Source: Erwinia piriflorinigrans CFBP 5888
GTDB lineage: Bacteria; Pseudomonadota; Gammaproteobacteria; Enterobacterales; Enterobacteriaceae
Direction of reading: 5' to 3'
NCBI RefSeq assembly: GCF_001050515.1
Contig: NZ_CAHS01000005.1
Coordinates: 61,209-125,208 of the forward strand
DNA: 64,000 nucleotides
The translations under genes were made by a program, and so were the position numbers. The notes under the pieces are model-generated. The model searched no databases. It was not told the origin of the DNA and saw only the letters and a program-made list of their open reading frames with translations. Of this stretch, positions 52,303 to 63,638 are shown piece by piece (the stretch's first letter is position 1; each line of letters opens with the position of its first letter).

Positions 52303-52330
52303 ATTATACGCATTCATCCACGCCCGGCAA
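52303..52330 (-). promoter_or_regulatory. Sigma-70 promoter of pyrLBI
   Basis: On the minus strand TTGCCG, a 16-bp spacer and a perfect TATAAT, 25 nt before the leader ATG. Confidence 0.8.
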
Positions 52331-52369
52331 GGGAAAAAAATAGCTGAGTAATCGTTTGCCTTGCCTGAA

Positions 52370-53380
52370 TTATTCTTGCTGCGACAGCGTGGCGACCATC
52401 ACCGCTTTGATGGTATGCAGACGGTTTTCCGCCTGATCGAATACCACGCTGTGCGCGGATTCAAACACTTCATCGGTCACCTCCATGCCGCCATGCAGAT
52501 CGTACTGCTGCGCCATTTGCTGTCCGAGCAGAGTCTGATCGTCATGGAAGGCGGGCAGGCAGTGCAGGAATTTCACCTGTGGATTGCCGGTCGCCTTCAA
52601 CAGCGCCATATTCACCTGATACGGACGCAGCAGCGTAATGCGTTCGTGCCACACTTCTTTTGGTTCACCCATTGATACCCAGACGTCGGTATAAATAAAA
52701 TCAGCGCCCTGTACCCCTGTAGCGATATCTTCTGTCAGGGTGATTTTCCCCCCGGTCTGCTGCGCCAGGTCGCGGCATTCGGCTATCAATGCGGCATCCG
52801 GCCAGCAGCTCTTTGGCGCGATCAGGCGCAGATCGAGACCGACCAGCGCTGCCGCTTCCAGCAGGGTATTGCCCATATTGTTCTGCGTGTCGCCCACGTA
52901 GGCCAGAGTCATTTGGTTGAAGGTTTTTTCCGGCAGTTGTTCCTGCATGGTCAGCAGATCTGCCAGCAGCTGGGTGGGGTGAAACTCATTGGTTAGCCCG
53001 TTCCACACCGGTACACCCGCATGTTCTGCCAGCGATTCCACCAGCTGCTGGCCATAGCCGCGATACTGGATGGCATGATACATACGGCCCAGTACGCGCG
53101 CGGTGTCTTTTATCGATTCTTTATGGCCGATTTGACTGCCGCTCGGGCCAATCCAGGTGACGTTAGCGCCCTGATCGAATGCGGCAACTTCGAAAGAGCA
53201 TCGGGTACGGGTCGAGTCTTTTTCGAAGATGAGCGCAATATTTTTGCCTTTCAGGTACTGAATCTCATCGCCTTTTTTCTTAGTGGCTTTAAGCCGTGAC
53301 GCCAGCTTCAGTAAACCGTTGATTTCATCGGGATTGAAATCAAGAAGCCGGAGAAAATGGCGCTGATATAACTGACTCAT
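52370..53380 (-). CDS. argF: Ornithine carbamoyltransferase
   Basis: Makes citrulline from ornithine and carbamoyl phosphate in arginine synthesis. The 336-residue protein has the carbamoyl-phosphate motif [15 protein letters not shown] and the ornithine/catalytic loop HCLPAFHD. It is the orthologue of E. coli argI/argF, and in E. coli argI also lies near pyrBI. Two ARG boxes overlap its promoter, indicating ArgR repression by arginine. Confidence 0.96.
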   Translation of the reverse strand: MSQLYQRHFLRLLDFNPDEINGLLKLASRLKATKKKGDEIQYLKGKNIALIFEKDSTRTRCSFEVAAFDQGANVTWIGPSGSQIGHKESIKDTARVLGRMYHAIQYRGYGQQLVESLAEHAGVPVWNGLTNEFHPTQLLADLLTMQEQLPEKTFNQMTLAYVGDTQNNMGNTLLEAAALVGLDLRLIAPKSCWPDAALIAECRDLAQQTGGKITLTEDIATGVQGADFIYTDVWVSMGEPKEVWHERITLLRPYQVNMALLKATGNPQVKFLHCLPAFHDDQTLLGQQMAQQYDLHGGMEVTDEVFESAHSVVFDQAENRLHTIKAVMVATLSQQE

Positions 53381-53401
53381 AAAGCACTCCAGGTAATCTC
53401 T

Positions 53402-53445
53402 ATTGAATTAAAATTCAATTTAGCGGTATTAATATTCACTTTCAA
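53402..53445 (-). promoter_or_regulatory. ArgR operator and argF promoter
   Basis: Box 1 (53402-53419) is a perfect fit to WNTGAATWWWWATTCANW. Box 2 (53423-53440) has one good half-site; the boxes are 3 bp apart, the standard ArgR hexamer arrangement. On the minus strand TTGAAA-N17-TAAATT (53417-53445) overlaps both boxes. Confidence 0.9.
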
Positions 53446-53536
53446 CCCCCGCATGAAGAAACTTTCGTTTAAAGGTAGTGGCGCAAACAGCACTGTGGGA
53501 AAATACTTTAAATAATGCCACTAAGAGGAACGGATC

Positions 53537-53959
53537 ATGGCTAACGAAGCATTGCTGGAAGAGCAGCGTGAAGAGACGCGGCTGATTATTGAAGAACTAC
53601 TGGATGACGGCAGCGACCCGGACGCGCTGTATACCATTGAGCATCATTTTTCCTGTGACAGCTTCGACGCGCTGGAAAAAGCAGCGGTAGAAGCTTTTAA
53701 GCTGGGCTACGAGGTGACCGAGCCGGAAGAGCTGGATCTGGAAGACGGTACAAAAGTGATGTGCTGCGATATTCTCAGCGAAGGGGCACTGAATGCTGAG
53801 CTTATCGACGCGCAGGTTGAGCAGCTGGTGGATGTCGCCGGTAAATTCAACGTTGACTACGATGGCTGGGGAACCTATTTCGAAGACCCGGATGCGCAGG
53901 ATGAAGACGACGAAGACGATGAGCACGTAGACGGCGAAGATAACGGCGTACGCCACTGA
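53537..53959 (+). CDS. rraB: Ribonuclease E inhibitor RraB
   Basis: Small acidic protein that binds RNase E and alters degradosome composition. The 140-residue protein matches E. coli Rra[31 protein letters not shown] and [15 protein letters not shown] regions, then a very acidic tail (DEDDEDDEH). It is divergent from argF, as in E. coli. Confidence 0.95.
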   Translation: MANEALLEEQREETRLIIEELLDDGSDPDALYTIEHHFSCDSFDALEKAAVEAFKLGYEVTEPEELDLEDGTKVMCCDILSEGALNAELIDAQVEQLVDVAGKFNVDYDGWGTYFEDPDAQDEDDEDDEHVDGEDNGVRH

Positions 53960-53967
53960 TTTTGCGC

Positions 53968-53988
53968 TGGCCGGGCTAGCCCCGGCCA
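53968..53988. repeat. GC-rich hairpin between rraB and yjgM
   Basis: TGGCCGGG-CTAGC-CCCGGCCA lies between the two convergent genes. There is no T-tract, so a terminator role is only possible. Confidence 0.45.
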
Positions 53989-54053
53989 CGATCCACTTTT
54001 CTGATTTGAGCAATCAATACCCAACCCCTTCTTGCCCCCTTTAACAGGCTGCT

Positions 54054-54557
54054 TCACAGCGCCTTCAGCATTGTCACTTCGCAGTCTACATGGCCAGTGG
54101 CCCCCATCGGGCCGTCAATATGGCTAAAGCCAAGCTGTTCATACAGACGTATGGCGCGTGTCAGCGAGGCGGTCGTTTCCAGATAGCAGCGTTTAAAACC
54201 GCACTGGCGACCATAATCTATCGCCTGAATCGCCAGATTGCGTGCCAGCCCGAGGCCGCGCACGGCGGGCAGGAAGTACATTTTCTGCAACTCACAAACG
54301 TCGTCATCGCTGCCCGTCAGCGGGGCGACGCCGCCGCCGCCGACGATCTTGCCCGCTATTTCCACCACCCAGTAGGCGCTGTTTTCCTCGCTGTAAAGCT
54401 CATAAAGATGGTCAAGATTGGGGTCAGAAACCGTGTAACCTTTGTCTGCCGTCAGGCCAAACTCTGCCGACACTTCACGAATAACGGCGGCGATAAGCGG
54501 GTTGTCAGCGCGGGTGATAGGGCGTACGCGCGGGGCAGTCTCTGTCGGGGATGTCAT
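54054..54557 (-). CDS. yjgM: GNAT-family N-acetyltransferase YjgM
   Basis: A 167-residue acetyltransferase with the GNAT core [33 protein letters not shown] (acetyl-CoA loop, about residues 90-110) and the C-terminal RLYEQLGF. It is a close match to E. coli YjgM, which lies at the same place next to rraB. The substrate is not certain. Confidence 0.93.
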   Translation of the reverse strand: MTSPTETAPRVRPITRADNPLIAAVIREVSAEFGLTADKGYTVSDPNLDHLYELYSEENSAYWVVEIAGKIVGGGGVAPLTGSDDDVCELQKMYFLPAVRGLGLARNLAIQAIDYGRQCGFKRCYLETTASLTRAIRLYEQLGFSHIDGPMGATGHVDCEVTMLKAL

Positions 54558-54864
54558 ACGTTTTGCTCATGGCGTTTCGGTTGCAGACAAGTGTAATAAC
54601 ATTGGTGGTGCCTGGATGCAATGACCGTTTTCTAAGCCCAGGTGGTCATTGTTAAAGGATGCTGTTAAGGCAGCCATCTGCAGCGGGCGTGAGCATAAAA
54701 ATTGATCTTGGGCAAGCAGGTCTCTGCACAAGCAGCCTGCACGTTGCAATAGTGCCTTCTACATGGCAAATGGTAAAAGTTGGAACTTTTTACCGATTCA
54801 CAACACTTATCCACCCTGAAAGTTAAAAAAAATTTAAATATTCTTTTTTTCAGGGGTAGCAACA
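54558..54864. other. yjgM-effector intergenic region
   Basis: About 307 bp with no gene. Its right half is markedly AT-rich (54822-54855 is almost only A and T) and carries the HrpL-type box. I see no insertion-sequence ends or tRNA that would mark the route of acquisition. Confidence 0.6.
54782..54809 (+). promoter_or_regulatory. hrp box (HrpL-dependent promoter)
   Basis: GGAACT, a 15-nt spacer, then ACACTTA. The consensus for HrpL (ECF sigma factor of type III secretion genes) is GGAACC-N15/16-CCACNNA, so only one base differs in each half. It lies 55 nt upstream of the effector-like ORF on the same strand. Confidence 0.75.
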
Positions 54865-55635
54865 ATGTTTAGGATCGGTGGTTTAAGTATTTCAGGCTCA
54901 CACTCAGGTGTGAGTTCAAGTTATTCAGATAGTGCTGGCGGAGCGACACGATATGGTTTGCACGATAATATCGGTTGCAGGGCTAATACAACAAAAGTCA
55001 GTGATTTTGTGGGCAGTAAATCCAACAACGCAATTCCGTCCCTGCTGGCTAATGCCACCCATAAAGGTGATGTTGTCACGGTAGCAAACTCAATGGCAGT
55101 GATGGCAGCAATGGGGCAGGGGCATGGTAAAGTGGTGGTTTCCGATTTGTCGGATGCACACCTCGCTGGCGTTAAATCAGTCATTGCACTGGCCGAGAAG
55201 AATCACAATCAGGATGGCTGGCTTAAGGATGTAAAAAAGGAGCATGGCTCATCGTATGCTTCACATCTGAGTTTGTTGATCTCCCGAAACGGTGACGACC
55301 TCTCTTTTGAACAATTGCAGAGAAGGATCCGCAATCAGGATATTGCATTTTATCATGTCGATCTTGCCAGCTCTTCAGCCAGCGAGATTGAAAAGGATAC
55401 GCCTCATGGTGTTTCTGCGGTTTATGCGAGCAACATCGAAATGTACTTAGGCGGCTTCCTGAGCAAAGATGGAAAATCATTCTCAGAAAGACAACAATCA
55501 CTTGATAGCTTCAAAGAAAATCTGACCGGAATGCTGAAACACGATGGCATTCTCATTCACGGCAATACGATGGGGCCGATGGAATTGCACAGTTATCACG
55601 ACGCCATTAATAACTGGCAGCCAGCCGCAACATAA
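54865..55635 (+). CDS. Candidate type III secreted effector, methyltransferase-like pattern
   Basis: A 256-residue protein of unrecognised family. The first 25 residues (MFRIGGLSISGSHSGVSSSY...) are very rich in Ser and Gly and have no acidic residue before position 22, a typical type III export signal. A hrp box precedes it. The body has a Rossmann-like methyltransferase pattern: VTVANSMAVMAAMG, KVVVSDLSDAHL, IAFYHVDLA, AVYASNIEMYLGG and GMLKHDGILIHGN. Ribosome site CAGGGG. Base composition is visibly lower in GC than neighbouring genes, suggesting transfer. The function is inferred, not known. Confidence 0.8.
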   Translation: MFRIGGLSISGSHSGVSSSYSDSAGGATRYGLHDNIGCRANTTKVSDFVGSKSNNAIPSLLANATHKGDVVTVANSMAVMAAMGQGHGKVVVSDLSDAHLAGVKSVIALAEKNHNQDGWLKDVKKEHGSSYASHLSLLISRNGDDLSFEQLQRRIRNQDIAFYHVDLASSSASEIEKDTPHGVSAVYASNIEMYLGGFLSKDGKSFSERQQSLDSFKENLTGMLKHDGILIHGNTMGPMELHSYHDAINNWQPAAT

Positions 55636-55847
55636 TAACCGATAACGTTGAGCTCCATGAAGTTCCGGGGTTAATACAGGTCAGTCTGGCAAGCGGAATA
55701 ATATGCTGTGCCGCCATGTTGTGGTAAATGTTTATTTAAACCGTGCGCAACGGATCCTCATCTCAACCAGCATCCGCTTGGCTTTTTCCCTGCCGCTGAC
55801 AAAAGAAAACCAATGGTTTCTGGACGAGCAACGGGGCCGCGTTGTCA

Positions 55848-55876
55848 CAGGCCGGCCAATAACAAAGGCCGGCCTG
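55848..55876. repeat. Perfect inverted repeat downstream of valS
   Basis: CAGGCCGGCC-AATAACAAA-GGCCGGCCTG, 24 nt beyond the valS stop and about 210 nt after the effector gene. There is no T-run on either side. It may limit 3' decay of the valS mRNA or act as a factor-assisted terminator. The remaining 55636-55847 DNA shows no supported gene. Confidence 0.55.
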
Positions 55877-55900
55877 CACAGACAGGTTGCACTGATTGTC

Positions 55901-58756
55901 TTACAGCGCGGCGATCACCGCCTGCTGCTCGATCAGTTTGGTTTTAGCCAAAGCAAAATCGCTCAGGCGTTCACGCTCTTTTGCCACCACCGCTTCCGGT
56001 GCGCGTGCGACAAACCCTTCGTTACCCAGCTTGGCGTTGATTTTCTCCATCTCCACCTCCAGCTTAACCACTTCTTTCGCCAGACGCTCCAGCTCGGCGG
56101 TTTTGTCCACCAGGTCGGCCATCGGGATCAGTAGTTCGGCACCGTCCACCAGTTTGGTGACGGCAACCGGGCCTTTCTCACCCGCAGGCAGCAGCTCCAG
56201 CGTCGTCAAGCGTGCCAGGGTTTTCAGGAAGTTGTGGTTGTCTTTGACGCGACGCACCACTTCATCACTGGCTCCACGTAGCAGTACATCCAATGGCTTG
56301 GCCGGGGAGATATTCATCTCATTACGAATATTACGCACCGCAACGATGGCCTGCTTCAGCCACTCGGTATCGGTCATCGCCACTTCGTCTACCTTGCTGG
56401 CTGAGAATTCCGGCATCGGTTGCAGCATAATGGTGTCGTCGCTGATATTTTTCAGCACTTTCACCCGCTGCCAGATGGTTTCGGTGATAAATGGAATAAT
56501 CGGATGCGCCAGGCGCAGCAGGGCTTCCAGCACGTTCACCAGCGTATTGCGCGTGCCGCGCAGCTGGGCCTCGCTACCGCCGTTCATTACCGGCTTGGCC
56601 AGCTCCAGATACCAGTCGCAGAACTGGTTCCAGGTGAACTCATACAGGATATTGGCGGCGATATCGAAACGGTAGCTGTCCAGCGCTTCGCGGTAGGCTT
56701 TCACCGTGCGGTTAAATTCGGCGAGGATCCAGCGATCTGCCAGTGACAGCGCCAGCTCACCACCGTTGAAGCCACAGTCGTGCTCTTCGGTGTTCATCAG
56801 CACGAAGCGGCTGGCGTTCCACAGCTTGTTACAGAAGTTGCGGTAACCTTCCAGGCGTTTCATATCCCAGTTGATATCACGCCCGGTTGACGCCAGCGCT
56901 GCCAGGGTAAAGCGCAGCGCATCGGTGCCGTGCGGCTCAATGCCGTTCGGGAACTGCTTCTCGGTGCGCTTGCGGATTTTCTCCGCCAGCTGCGGTTGCA
57001 TCATGTTGCCGGTGCGTTTCTCCAGCAGGTCTTCCAGCGAGATACCGTCAACCATATCCAGCGGATCGATAACGTTGCCTTTCGACTTGGACATTTTCTG
57101 TCCTTCATCGTCGCGGATCAGGCCAGTCATATAGACGGTTTTGAACGGCACCTGCGGTTTGCCGTCTTCATCTTTGATAAAGTGCATGGTCAGCATGATC
57201 ATGCGCGCAATCCAGAAGAAGATAATATCGAAGCCGCTCACCAGCACGCTGGTCGGGTGGAAGGTGCGCAGCGCCTCGGTATTTTCCGGCCAGCCGAGAG
57301 TGGAGAATGTCCACAGCCCGGAAGAGAACCAGGTATCCAGCACGTCTTCGTCCTGGGTCAGTACCACGTCCGCGCCCAGATTGTTTTCGGCACGCGCTTC
57401 TTCTTCGCTACGGGCAACGTAGACATTGCCTTCGGCATCATACCAGGCCGGAATGCGGTGACCCCACCACAGCTGGCGTGAGATACACCAGTCTTGGATA
57501 TCGCGCATCCACGAGAAGTACATGTTTTCGTACTGCTTCGGCACAAACTGGATATCGCCCTGTTCCACCGCTTCTACCGCCACTTTCGCCAGCGGGGCAG
57601 TGCGCACGTACCACTGATCGGTGAGCATCGGTTCGATCACCACGCCGCCACGGTCGCCATAAGGCACCGTCAGGTCGTGCGGTTTGATCTCGTCCAGCAG
57701 GCCGAGCGCATCTACCGCCGCGACGATGGCTTTACGTGCGGCAAAACGCTCCAGCCCACGGAACTCTGCCGGGATCGCAGGATCGCAGGCATCAGACTCT
57801 TCGCCGTTGGTGTCATAGACCTGGGCGGAATCACGGATGTCGCCATCAAAAGTCAGGATATTGATCATCGGTAAGCGATGACGGCGGCCCACTTCGTAGT
57901 CGTTGAAGTCATGCGCCGGGGTGATTTTCACGCAGCCGGTGCCTTTCTCCATATCCGCGTGTTCGTCGCCGACGATCGGAATACGACGATTCACCAGCGG
58001 CAGCACGAGGAATTTGCCGATCAGGTCTTTGTAACGCGGATCTTCAGGATTAACCGCCACGCCGGTATCGCCGAGTACGGTTTCCGGACGGGTGGTGGCA
58101 ACCACCAGGTAATCTTTGCCATCAGCGGTTTTAACGCCGTCGGCCAGCGGGTAGCGGATATGCCACATGGAACCCTTCGACTCGCGGTTCTCCACTTCCA
58201 GATCGGAAATGGCGGTGCGCAGTTTCGGGTCCCAGTTCACCAGGCGTTTGCCACGATAGATCAGGTTTTCTTTGTGCAGGCGAACGAACACCTCTTTCAC
58301 CGCGTTCGACAGGCCGTCATCCATAGTGAAGCGCTCACGCTCCCAGTCGACGGAGTTGCCCAGGCGGCGCATCTGGCGGGTAATGGTGCCGCCAGATTCA
58401 GCTTTCCACTGCCAGATTTTCTCAATAAAGGCATCACGGCCGTAATCCTGGCGGGTTTTGCCCTCTTCGGCGGCGATCTTGCGTTCAACCACCATCTGCG
58501 TGGCAATGCCCGCGTGGTCAGTACCGGCCTGCCACAGAGTATTTTTCCCCTGCATACGCTGGTAGCGGATCATGGTGTCCATGATGGTCTGCTGGAAAGC
58601 GTGGCCCATATGCAAGCTACCGGTCACGTTCGGCGGCGGGATCATGATGCAGAAGCTTTCCTGGGACGTATCGCCATGCGGTTTAAAATAGCCCTGTTGT
58701 TCCCAGTGCTCGTAAAGCGGCTGCTCAATATCTTGCGGGTTATATGTCTTTTCCAT
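55901..58756 (-). CDS. valS: Valyl-tRNA synthetase
   Basis: Charges tRNA-Val. The 951-residue class I synthetase has the HIGH-type motif [14 protein letters not shown] near residue 40, the large CP1 editing insert, KMSKS in [11 protein letters not shown], the anticodon-binding domain and a C-terminal coiled coil (about 880-950). It is the last gene of pepA-holC-valS, 5 nt after holC. Confidence 0.98.
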   Translation of the reverse strand: MEKTYNPQDIEQPLYEHWEQQGYFKPHGDTSQESFCIMIPPPNVTGSLHMGHAFQQTIMDTMIRYQRMQGKNTLWQAGTDHAGIATQMVVERKIAAEEGKTRQDYGRDAFIEKIWQWKAESGGTITRQMRRLGNSVDWERERFTMDDGLSNAVKEVFVRLHKENLIYRGKRLVNWDPKLRTAISDLEVENRESKGSMWHIRYPLADGVKTADGKDYLVVATTRPETVLGDTGVAVNPEDPRYKDLIGKFLVLPLVNRRIPIVGDEHADMEKGTGCVKITPAHDFNDYEVGRRHRLPMINILTFDGDIRDSAQVYDTNGEESDACDPAIPAEFRGLERFAARKAIVAAVDALGLLDEIKPHDLTVPYGDRGGVVIEPMLTDQWYVRTAPLAKVAVEAVEQGDIQFVPKQYENMYFSWMRDIQDWCISRQLWWGHRIPAWYDAEGNVYVARSEEEARAENNLGADVVLTQDEDVLDTWFSSGLWTFSTLGWPENTEALRTFHPTSVLVSGFDIIFFWIARMIMLTMHFIKDEDGKPQVPFKTVYMTGLIRDDEGQKMSKSKGNVIDPLDMVDGISLEDLLEKRTGNMMQPQLAEKIRKRTEKQFPNGIEPHGTDALRFTLAALASTGRDINWDMKRLEGYRNFCNKLWNASRFVLMNTEEHDCGFNGGELALSLADRWILAEFNRTVKAYREALDSYRFDIAANILYEFTWNQFCDWYLELAKPVMNGGSEAQLRGTRNTLVNVLEALLRLAHPIIPFITETIWQRVKVLKNISDDTIMLQPMPEFSASKVDEVAMTDTEWLKQAIVAVRNIRNEMNISPAKPLDVLLRGASDEVVRRVKDNHNFLKTLARLTTLELLPAGEKGPVAVTKLVDGAELLIPMADLVDKTAELERLAKEVVKLEVEMEKINAKLGNEGFVARAPEAVVAKERERLSDFALAKTKLIEQQAVIAAL

Positions 58757-58761
58757 TTCTG

Positions 58762-59217
58762 CTATGTCTTAGGCAATGGGGGCGTTGCCGTATTCAAGTG
58801 GAAGCCAACGCTGCGATACGCTTTGTAGCGGTCACGCGCCAGCTGTTTCAAAGATGCTTCATAGGGTACGAAGTCTATCACTTCATAGAAAGCGGTGGCA
58901 AAATCTGCAAACTGCGGCAGCAGGCTGATCAGCAGGTCACGCGGCGCATTGCCCCGGCGCTGCGGCCAGGCCAGTTCGACCGGGGCACCGTACTTCGGTC
59001 CTTCTCCCGCCAGATTATGCGGCACAAAGGCGCTGGCCGGACGTTGCCACAGGGCTTCATCCAGCCGGATGGCTTGTGCTTCGTCTTCACAGGCGATCAA
59101 CACGCGCTTCCCCTCACGCCAGCGGGCCTCGGCCAGCGAGCAGACCAGCGCTTCCAGAGCGCTCAGCTCGTCAACCGGAGCGTCGGTTTCCAGCAGATAG
59201 AAAGTTGCGTTTTTCAT
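58762..59217 (-). CDS. holC: DNA polymerase III chi subunit HolC
   Basis: Clamp-loader accessory protein that binds SSB and helps replace primase. The 151-residue protein starts [10 protein letters not shown] and has the conserved [19 protein letters not shown] and [13 protein letters not shown]. The frame is open six codons further up; the ATG at 59217 matches E. coli. It lies between pepA and valS. Confidence 0.95.
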   Translation of the reverse strand: MKNATFYLLETDAPVDELSALEALVCSLAEARWREGKRVLIACEDEAQAIRLDEALWQRPASAFVPHNLAGEGPKYGAPVELAWPQRRGNAPRDLLISLLPQFADFATAFYEVIDFVPYEASLKQLARDRYKAYRSVGFHLNTATPPLPKT

Positions 59218-59283
59218 TAATGATGCCTGCCACACAATAAAACGGAGGAGTTCACGTCACCTGCACCCTGAGGGCGTTAATCC

Positions 59284-59319
59284 GGAAAAAGATGCCGCCA
59301 GTTTACCTGCTGACGGCAT
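59284..59319 (-). terminator. Intrinsic terminator of pepA
   Basis: On the minus strand ATGCCGTCAG/CTGGCGGCAT (one U-G pair) with an 8-nt loop, then CTTTTTCC, starting 39 nt after pepA. holC-valS would then need its own promoter or readthrough. Confidence 0.75.
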
Positions 59320-59357
59320 GGTATACATCCCTTCCGGTTGGTCTTTGCCCGGGCGCG

Positions 59358-60884
<1,527 letters not shown>

Positions 60885-61122
60885 TTAAAGACAACGGCGC
60901 TTGCTGCGGCTAGAATGGTTCACTTATGTAACCTACGAGCTGGCGCATTACGTCGTTATCAGATTGAGTTTTGGCGATAGTCATCTTTTTTGCCTCACCA
61001 AAACGCGATTGTTGTCATACAATTTTAGCTATGACGAGGGCCATTGGTAATAAAAATGGCGTATAAGCGATGAAACTAGCGATTTTCCTGCAAAAAGACA
61101 AGTTTTCACAGGCGTATTCAGT

Positions 61123-62223
61123 GTGATTATCATTAGATATCTGGTTCGGGAAACGCTCAAAAGCCAGTTGGCTATCCTGTTTATCCTGCTGCTGATCTTC
61201 TTTTGCCAGAAGTTAGTCAGGATACTGGGAGCCGCGGTGGATGGCGAGATCCCTACAAATTTAGTACTGACATTACTCGGCCTTGGCGTACCGCAAATGG
61301 CGCAGTTAATTTTGCCATTAAGCCTGTTTTTAGCCATTTTGATGACGCTTGGCCGGCTATATGCCGAGAGCGAAATCACCGTCATGCATGCCTGTGGTTT
61401 AGGTAAAGGCGTGTTGGTGAAGGCCGCCATGATCCTGATGCTGTTTACCGCGCTGTTGGCGGCGGTAAACGTCGGCTGGATGGGGCCCTGGTCTGCCCGC
61501 TATCAGAATGAGGTGATGCAAAACGCTAAGGCGAATCCTGGCGCTGCCGCACTGGCCGCTGGTCAGTTCCAGCAGTCGGGGGATGGGCAATCGGTGCTGT
61601 TTATTGAAAATGTGAAAGGTGACACCTTTAGCCACGTTTTCCTCGCGCAGCTGCGGCCAAAAGGTAACGCTCGTCCTTCCGTGGTGGTTTCCGAACATGG
61701 CCATATGGAGCAGCGCAAAGACGGTTCGCAGGTGGTGACGTTGGACCAGGGGACCCGCTTTGAGGGCACCGCATTACTGCGTGACTTCCGCATTACCGAC
61801 TTTAAAAACTATCAGGCAATTATCGGCCATCAGGTGGTGACGCTTGACCCGAATGATTCCGAGCAGATGAGCCTCGATACCCTGTGGCATTCCGACAAGC
61901 CCGATTTTCGTAGCGAGCTGCACTGGCGTTTGACGCTGGTATTTTCGGTACTGATTATGGCGCTGATGGTGGTGCCGCTTAGCGTGGTGAATCCACGCCA
62001 GGGCCGCGTGCTGTCGATGCTACCCGCCATGCTGCTGTATCTGGTGTTCTTCCTGTTGCAAAGTTCACTGCGTTCCAGCGGTGACAAGGGCCGCATCGAC
62101 CCGGCTGTTGCGATGTGGGCAGTTAACCTCGTTTATCTGGCTCTGGCCCTGCTGCTGAATGTGTGGGATACGGTGTCGATGCGCCGCCTGCGCGCGCGCT
62201 TTACTCGCGGAGGATCGGTCTGA
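61123..62223 (+). CDS. lptF: LPS export permease LptF
   Basis: One of two permeases of the LptB2FG complex that extracts LPS from the inner membrane. The 366-residue protein has six transmembrane segments (pairs near 15-35 and 55-75, about 100-120, then three after residue 265) around a periplasmic jellyroll domain. It is identical in length to E. coli (MIIIRYLVRETLKSQLAIL start). The start codon is GTG at 61123. Its TGA overlaps the lptG ATG. Confidence 0.97.
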   Translation: MIIIRYLVRETLKSQLAILFILLLIFFCQKLVRILGAAVDGEIPTNLVLTLLGLGVPQMAQLILPLSLFLAILMTLGRLYAESEITVMHACGLGKGVLVKAAMILMLFTALLAAVNVGWMGPWSARYQNEVMQNAKANPGAAALAAGQFQQSGDGQSVLFIENVKGDTFSHVFLAQLRPKGNARPSVVVSEHGHMEQRKDGSQVVTLDQGTRFEGTALLRDFRITDFKNYQAIIGHQVVTLDPNDSEQMSLDTLWHSDKPDFRSELHWRLTLVFSVLIMALMVVPLSVVNPRQGRVLSMLPAMLLYLVFFLLQSSLRSSGDKGRIDPAVAMWAVNLVYLALALLLNVWDTVSMRRLRARFTRGGSV

Positions 62224-63299
62224 TGTTTGGCGTTCTTGACAGATATATCGGTAAAACGATTTTCAACACCATCATGACGACGCTGTTTATGCTGGTGTCG
62301 CTCTCCGGGATCATTAAGTTTGTCGATCAGCTTCGCAAAACCGGGCAGGGTGAATACACCGTGCTGGGTGCCGGGCTGTATACGCTGCTCAGCGTGCCAA
62401 AAGATATTGAGATCTTCTTCCCGATGGCGGCACTACTGGGCGCGCTGCTGGGATTGGGCACGCTGGCGCAGCGCAGTGAGCTGGTGGTCATGCAGGCTTC
62501 CGGCTTTACCCGTATGCAAATTGCGGCATCGGTGATGAAAACCGCCATCCCGCTGGTGCTGCTGACGATGGCAATCGGTGAATTTGTCGCCCCGCAGGGC
62601 GAACAAATGGCGCGTAACTATCGGGCGCAGCAGCTGGTAGGCGGTTCGCTGCTTTCCACTCAAAGCGGGCTATGGGCAAAAGACGGCGATAGCTTTATTT
62701 TTATCGAACGCATACGCGAAGGTAACGAGCTTTCGGGCATCAGCATTTACAACTTTGACCACGATCGCCGCCTGCAGTCGGTGCGCTATGCGGATTCGGC
62801 AAAGTACAACGCGGATAAAAAGCTGTGGGAGCTGGCGCAGGTCGACCAGTCCGATCTGACCGACGCGCAGCAGATTAAAGGCAGCCAGACGTTGAGCGGC
62901 GAGTGGAAAACCACGTTGACGCCGGACAAGCTGGGTGTGGTCGCACTCGACCCTGGGGCATTATCCATCAGCGGTCTGTACAGCTATTCGAAATATTTGC
63001 AGCAGAGTGGTCAGATGGCAGGACGCTATCAGCTGAATATGTGGAGCAAAATCTTCCAGCCGCTGTCTGTCGCGGTGATGATGTTGATGGCGCTGTCGTT
63101 TATTTTTGGTCCGTTGCGCAGCGTGTCGATGGGGATGCGTGTGATTACCGGTATCAGTTTTGGTTTCCTGTTTTACGTGTTGGATCAGATTTTCGGCCCG
63201 CTAAGCCTGGTGTATAACATCCCGCCGATCCTCGGGGCGTTGCTGCCCAGCGCGGCGTTTTTCGCGCTCAGTGTGGCTATGCTGGTTAAACGGCGGTAG
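62223..63299 (+). CDS. lptG: LPS export permease LptG
   Basis: Partner permease of LptF; 358 residues with the same six-helix plus periplasmic jellyroll layout. It begins MFGVLDRYIGKTIFNTIM; the conserved SVSMGMRVITGISFGFLFYV lies near the C-terminus. The ATG at 62223 overlaps the lptF stop; the longer frame from 62163 is inside lptF. No terminator is seen before the repeat array that starts 52 nt downstream. Confidence 0.97.
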   Translation: MFGVLDRYIGKTIFNTIMTTLFMLVSLSGIIKFVDQLRKTGQGEYTVLGAGLYTLLSVPKDIEIFFPMAALLGALLGLGTLAQRSELVVMQASGFTRMQIAASVMKTAIPLVLLTMAIGEFVAPQGEQMARNYRAQQLVGGSLLSTQSGLWAKDGDSFIFIERIREGNELSGISIYNFDHDRRLQSVRYADSAKYNADKKLWELAQVDQSDLTDAQQIKGSQTLSGEWKTTLTPDKLGVVALDPGALSISGLYSYSKYLQQSGQMAGRYQLNMWSKIFQPLSVAVMMLMALSFIFGPLRSVSMGMRVITGISFGFLFYVLDQIFGPLSLVYNIPPILGALLPSAAFFALSVAMLVKRR

Positions 63300-63350
63300 C
63301 TATTCTGGGGTTATTTGGTGATCCGGTTGAGATTCATCAAATTGCGAGCA

Positions 63351-63638
63351 AGGTCAACTGCCAGGTCAAGTTCAAGTTCAAGTTCCAGGGCGTTCCGGCC
63401 GCCTTGCAGGCGGTCGGGAAGGGGTGTGCAGTCGCCCACACCCCTTCACCCCGGGCTTGCGGCTGGCGCAGCGCCCACCGCGTGGGTGCCCTCAGCCCGC
63501 CTGCTTTCCCGCCGCACCGGTCGTGAATCGACATCCTGTCTCAGCACGCCCTTTCGCCGACGTCCTGCCGGCTCATGCTGGAAATCAGTCGTGCTTCGGC
63601 GCTGCTTAACGCCGCCTGAAGGTTAAAGGCCAAGTCAA
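63351..63638. repeat. Tandem repeat array, unit 1 (288 bp)
   Basis: First unit of a tandem array after lptG. It begins AGGTCAACTGCCAGGTCAAG, passes through TTCAAG hexamers, and contains GC-rich hairpins. These are CCGGCCGCC/GGCGGTCGG (63395-63417), a perfect 11-bp GAAGGGGTGTG/CACACCCCTTC (63418-63447) and GCGCCCAC/GTGGGTGC. It resembles no insertion sequence or REP element that I recognise. Confidence 0.9.

Noticed and set aside
55703..56134. A 143-codon plus-strand ORF between the effector gene and valS
   Set aside because: Most of it lies antisense to valS, and there is no ribosome site or family match. The part outside valS is short.
57878..58828. A 316-codon plus-strand ORF opposite valS
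   Set aside because: It is a codon-bias shadow of valS; the protein resembles no family.
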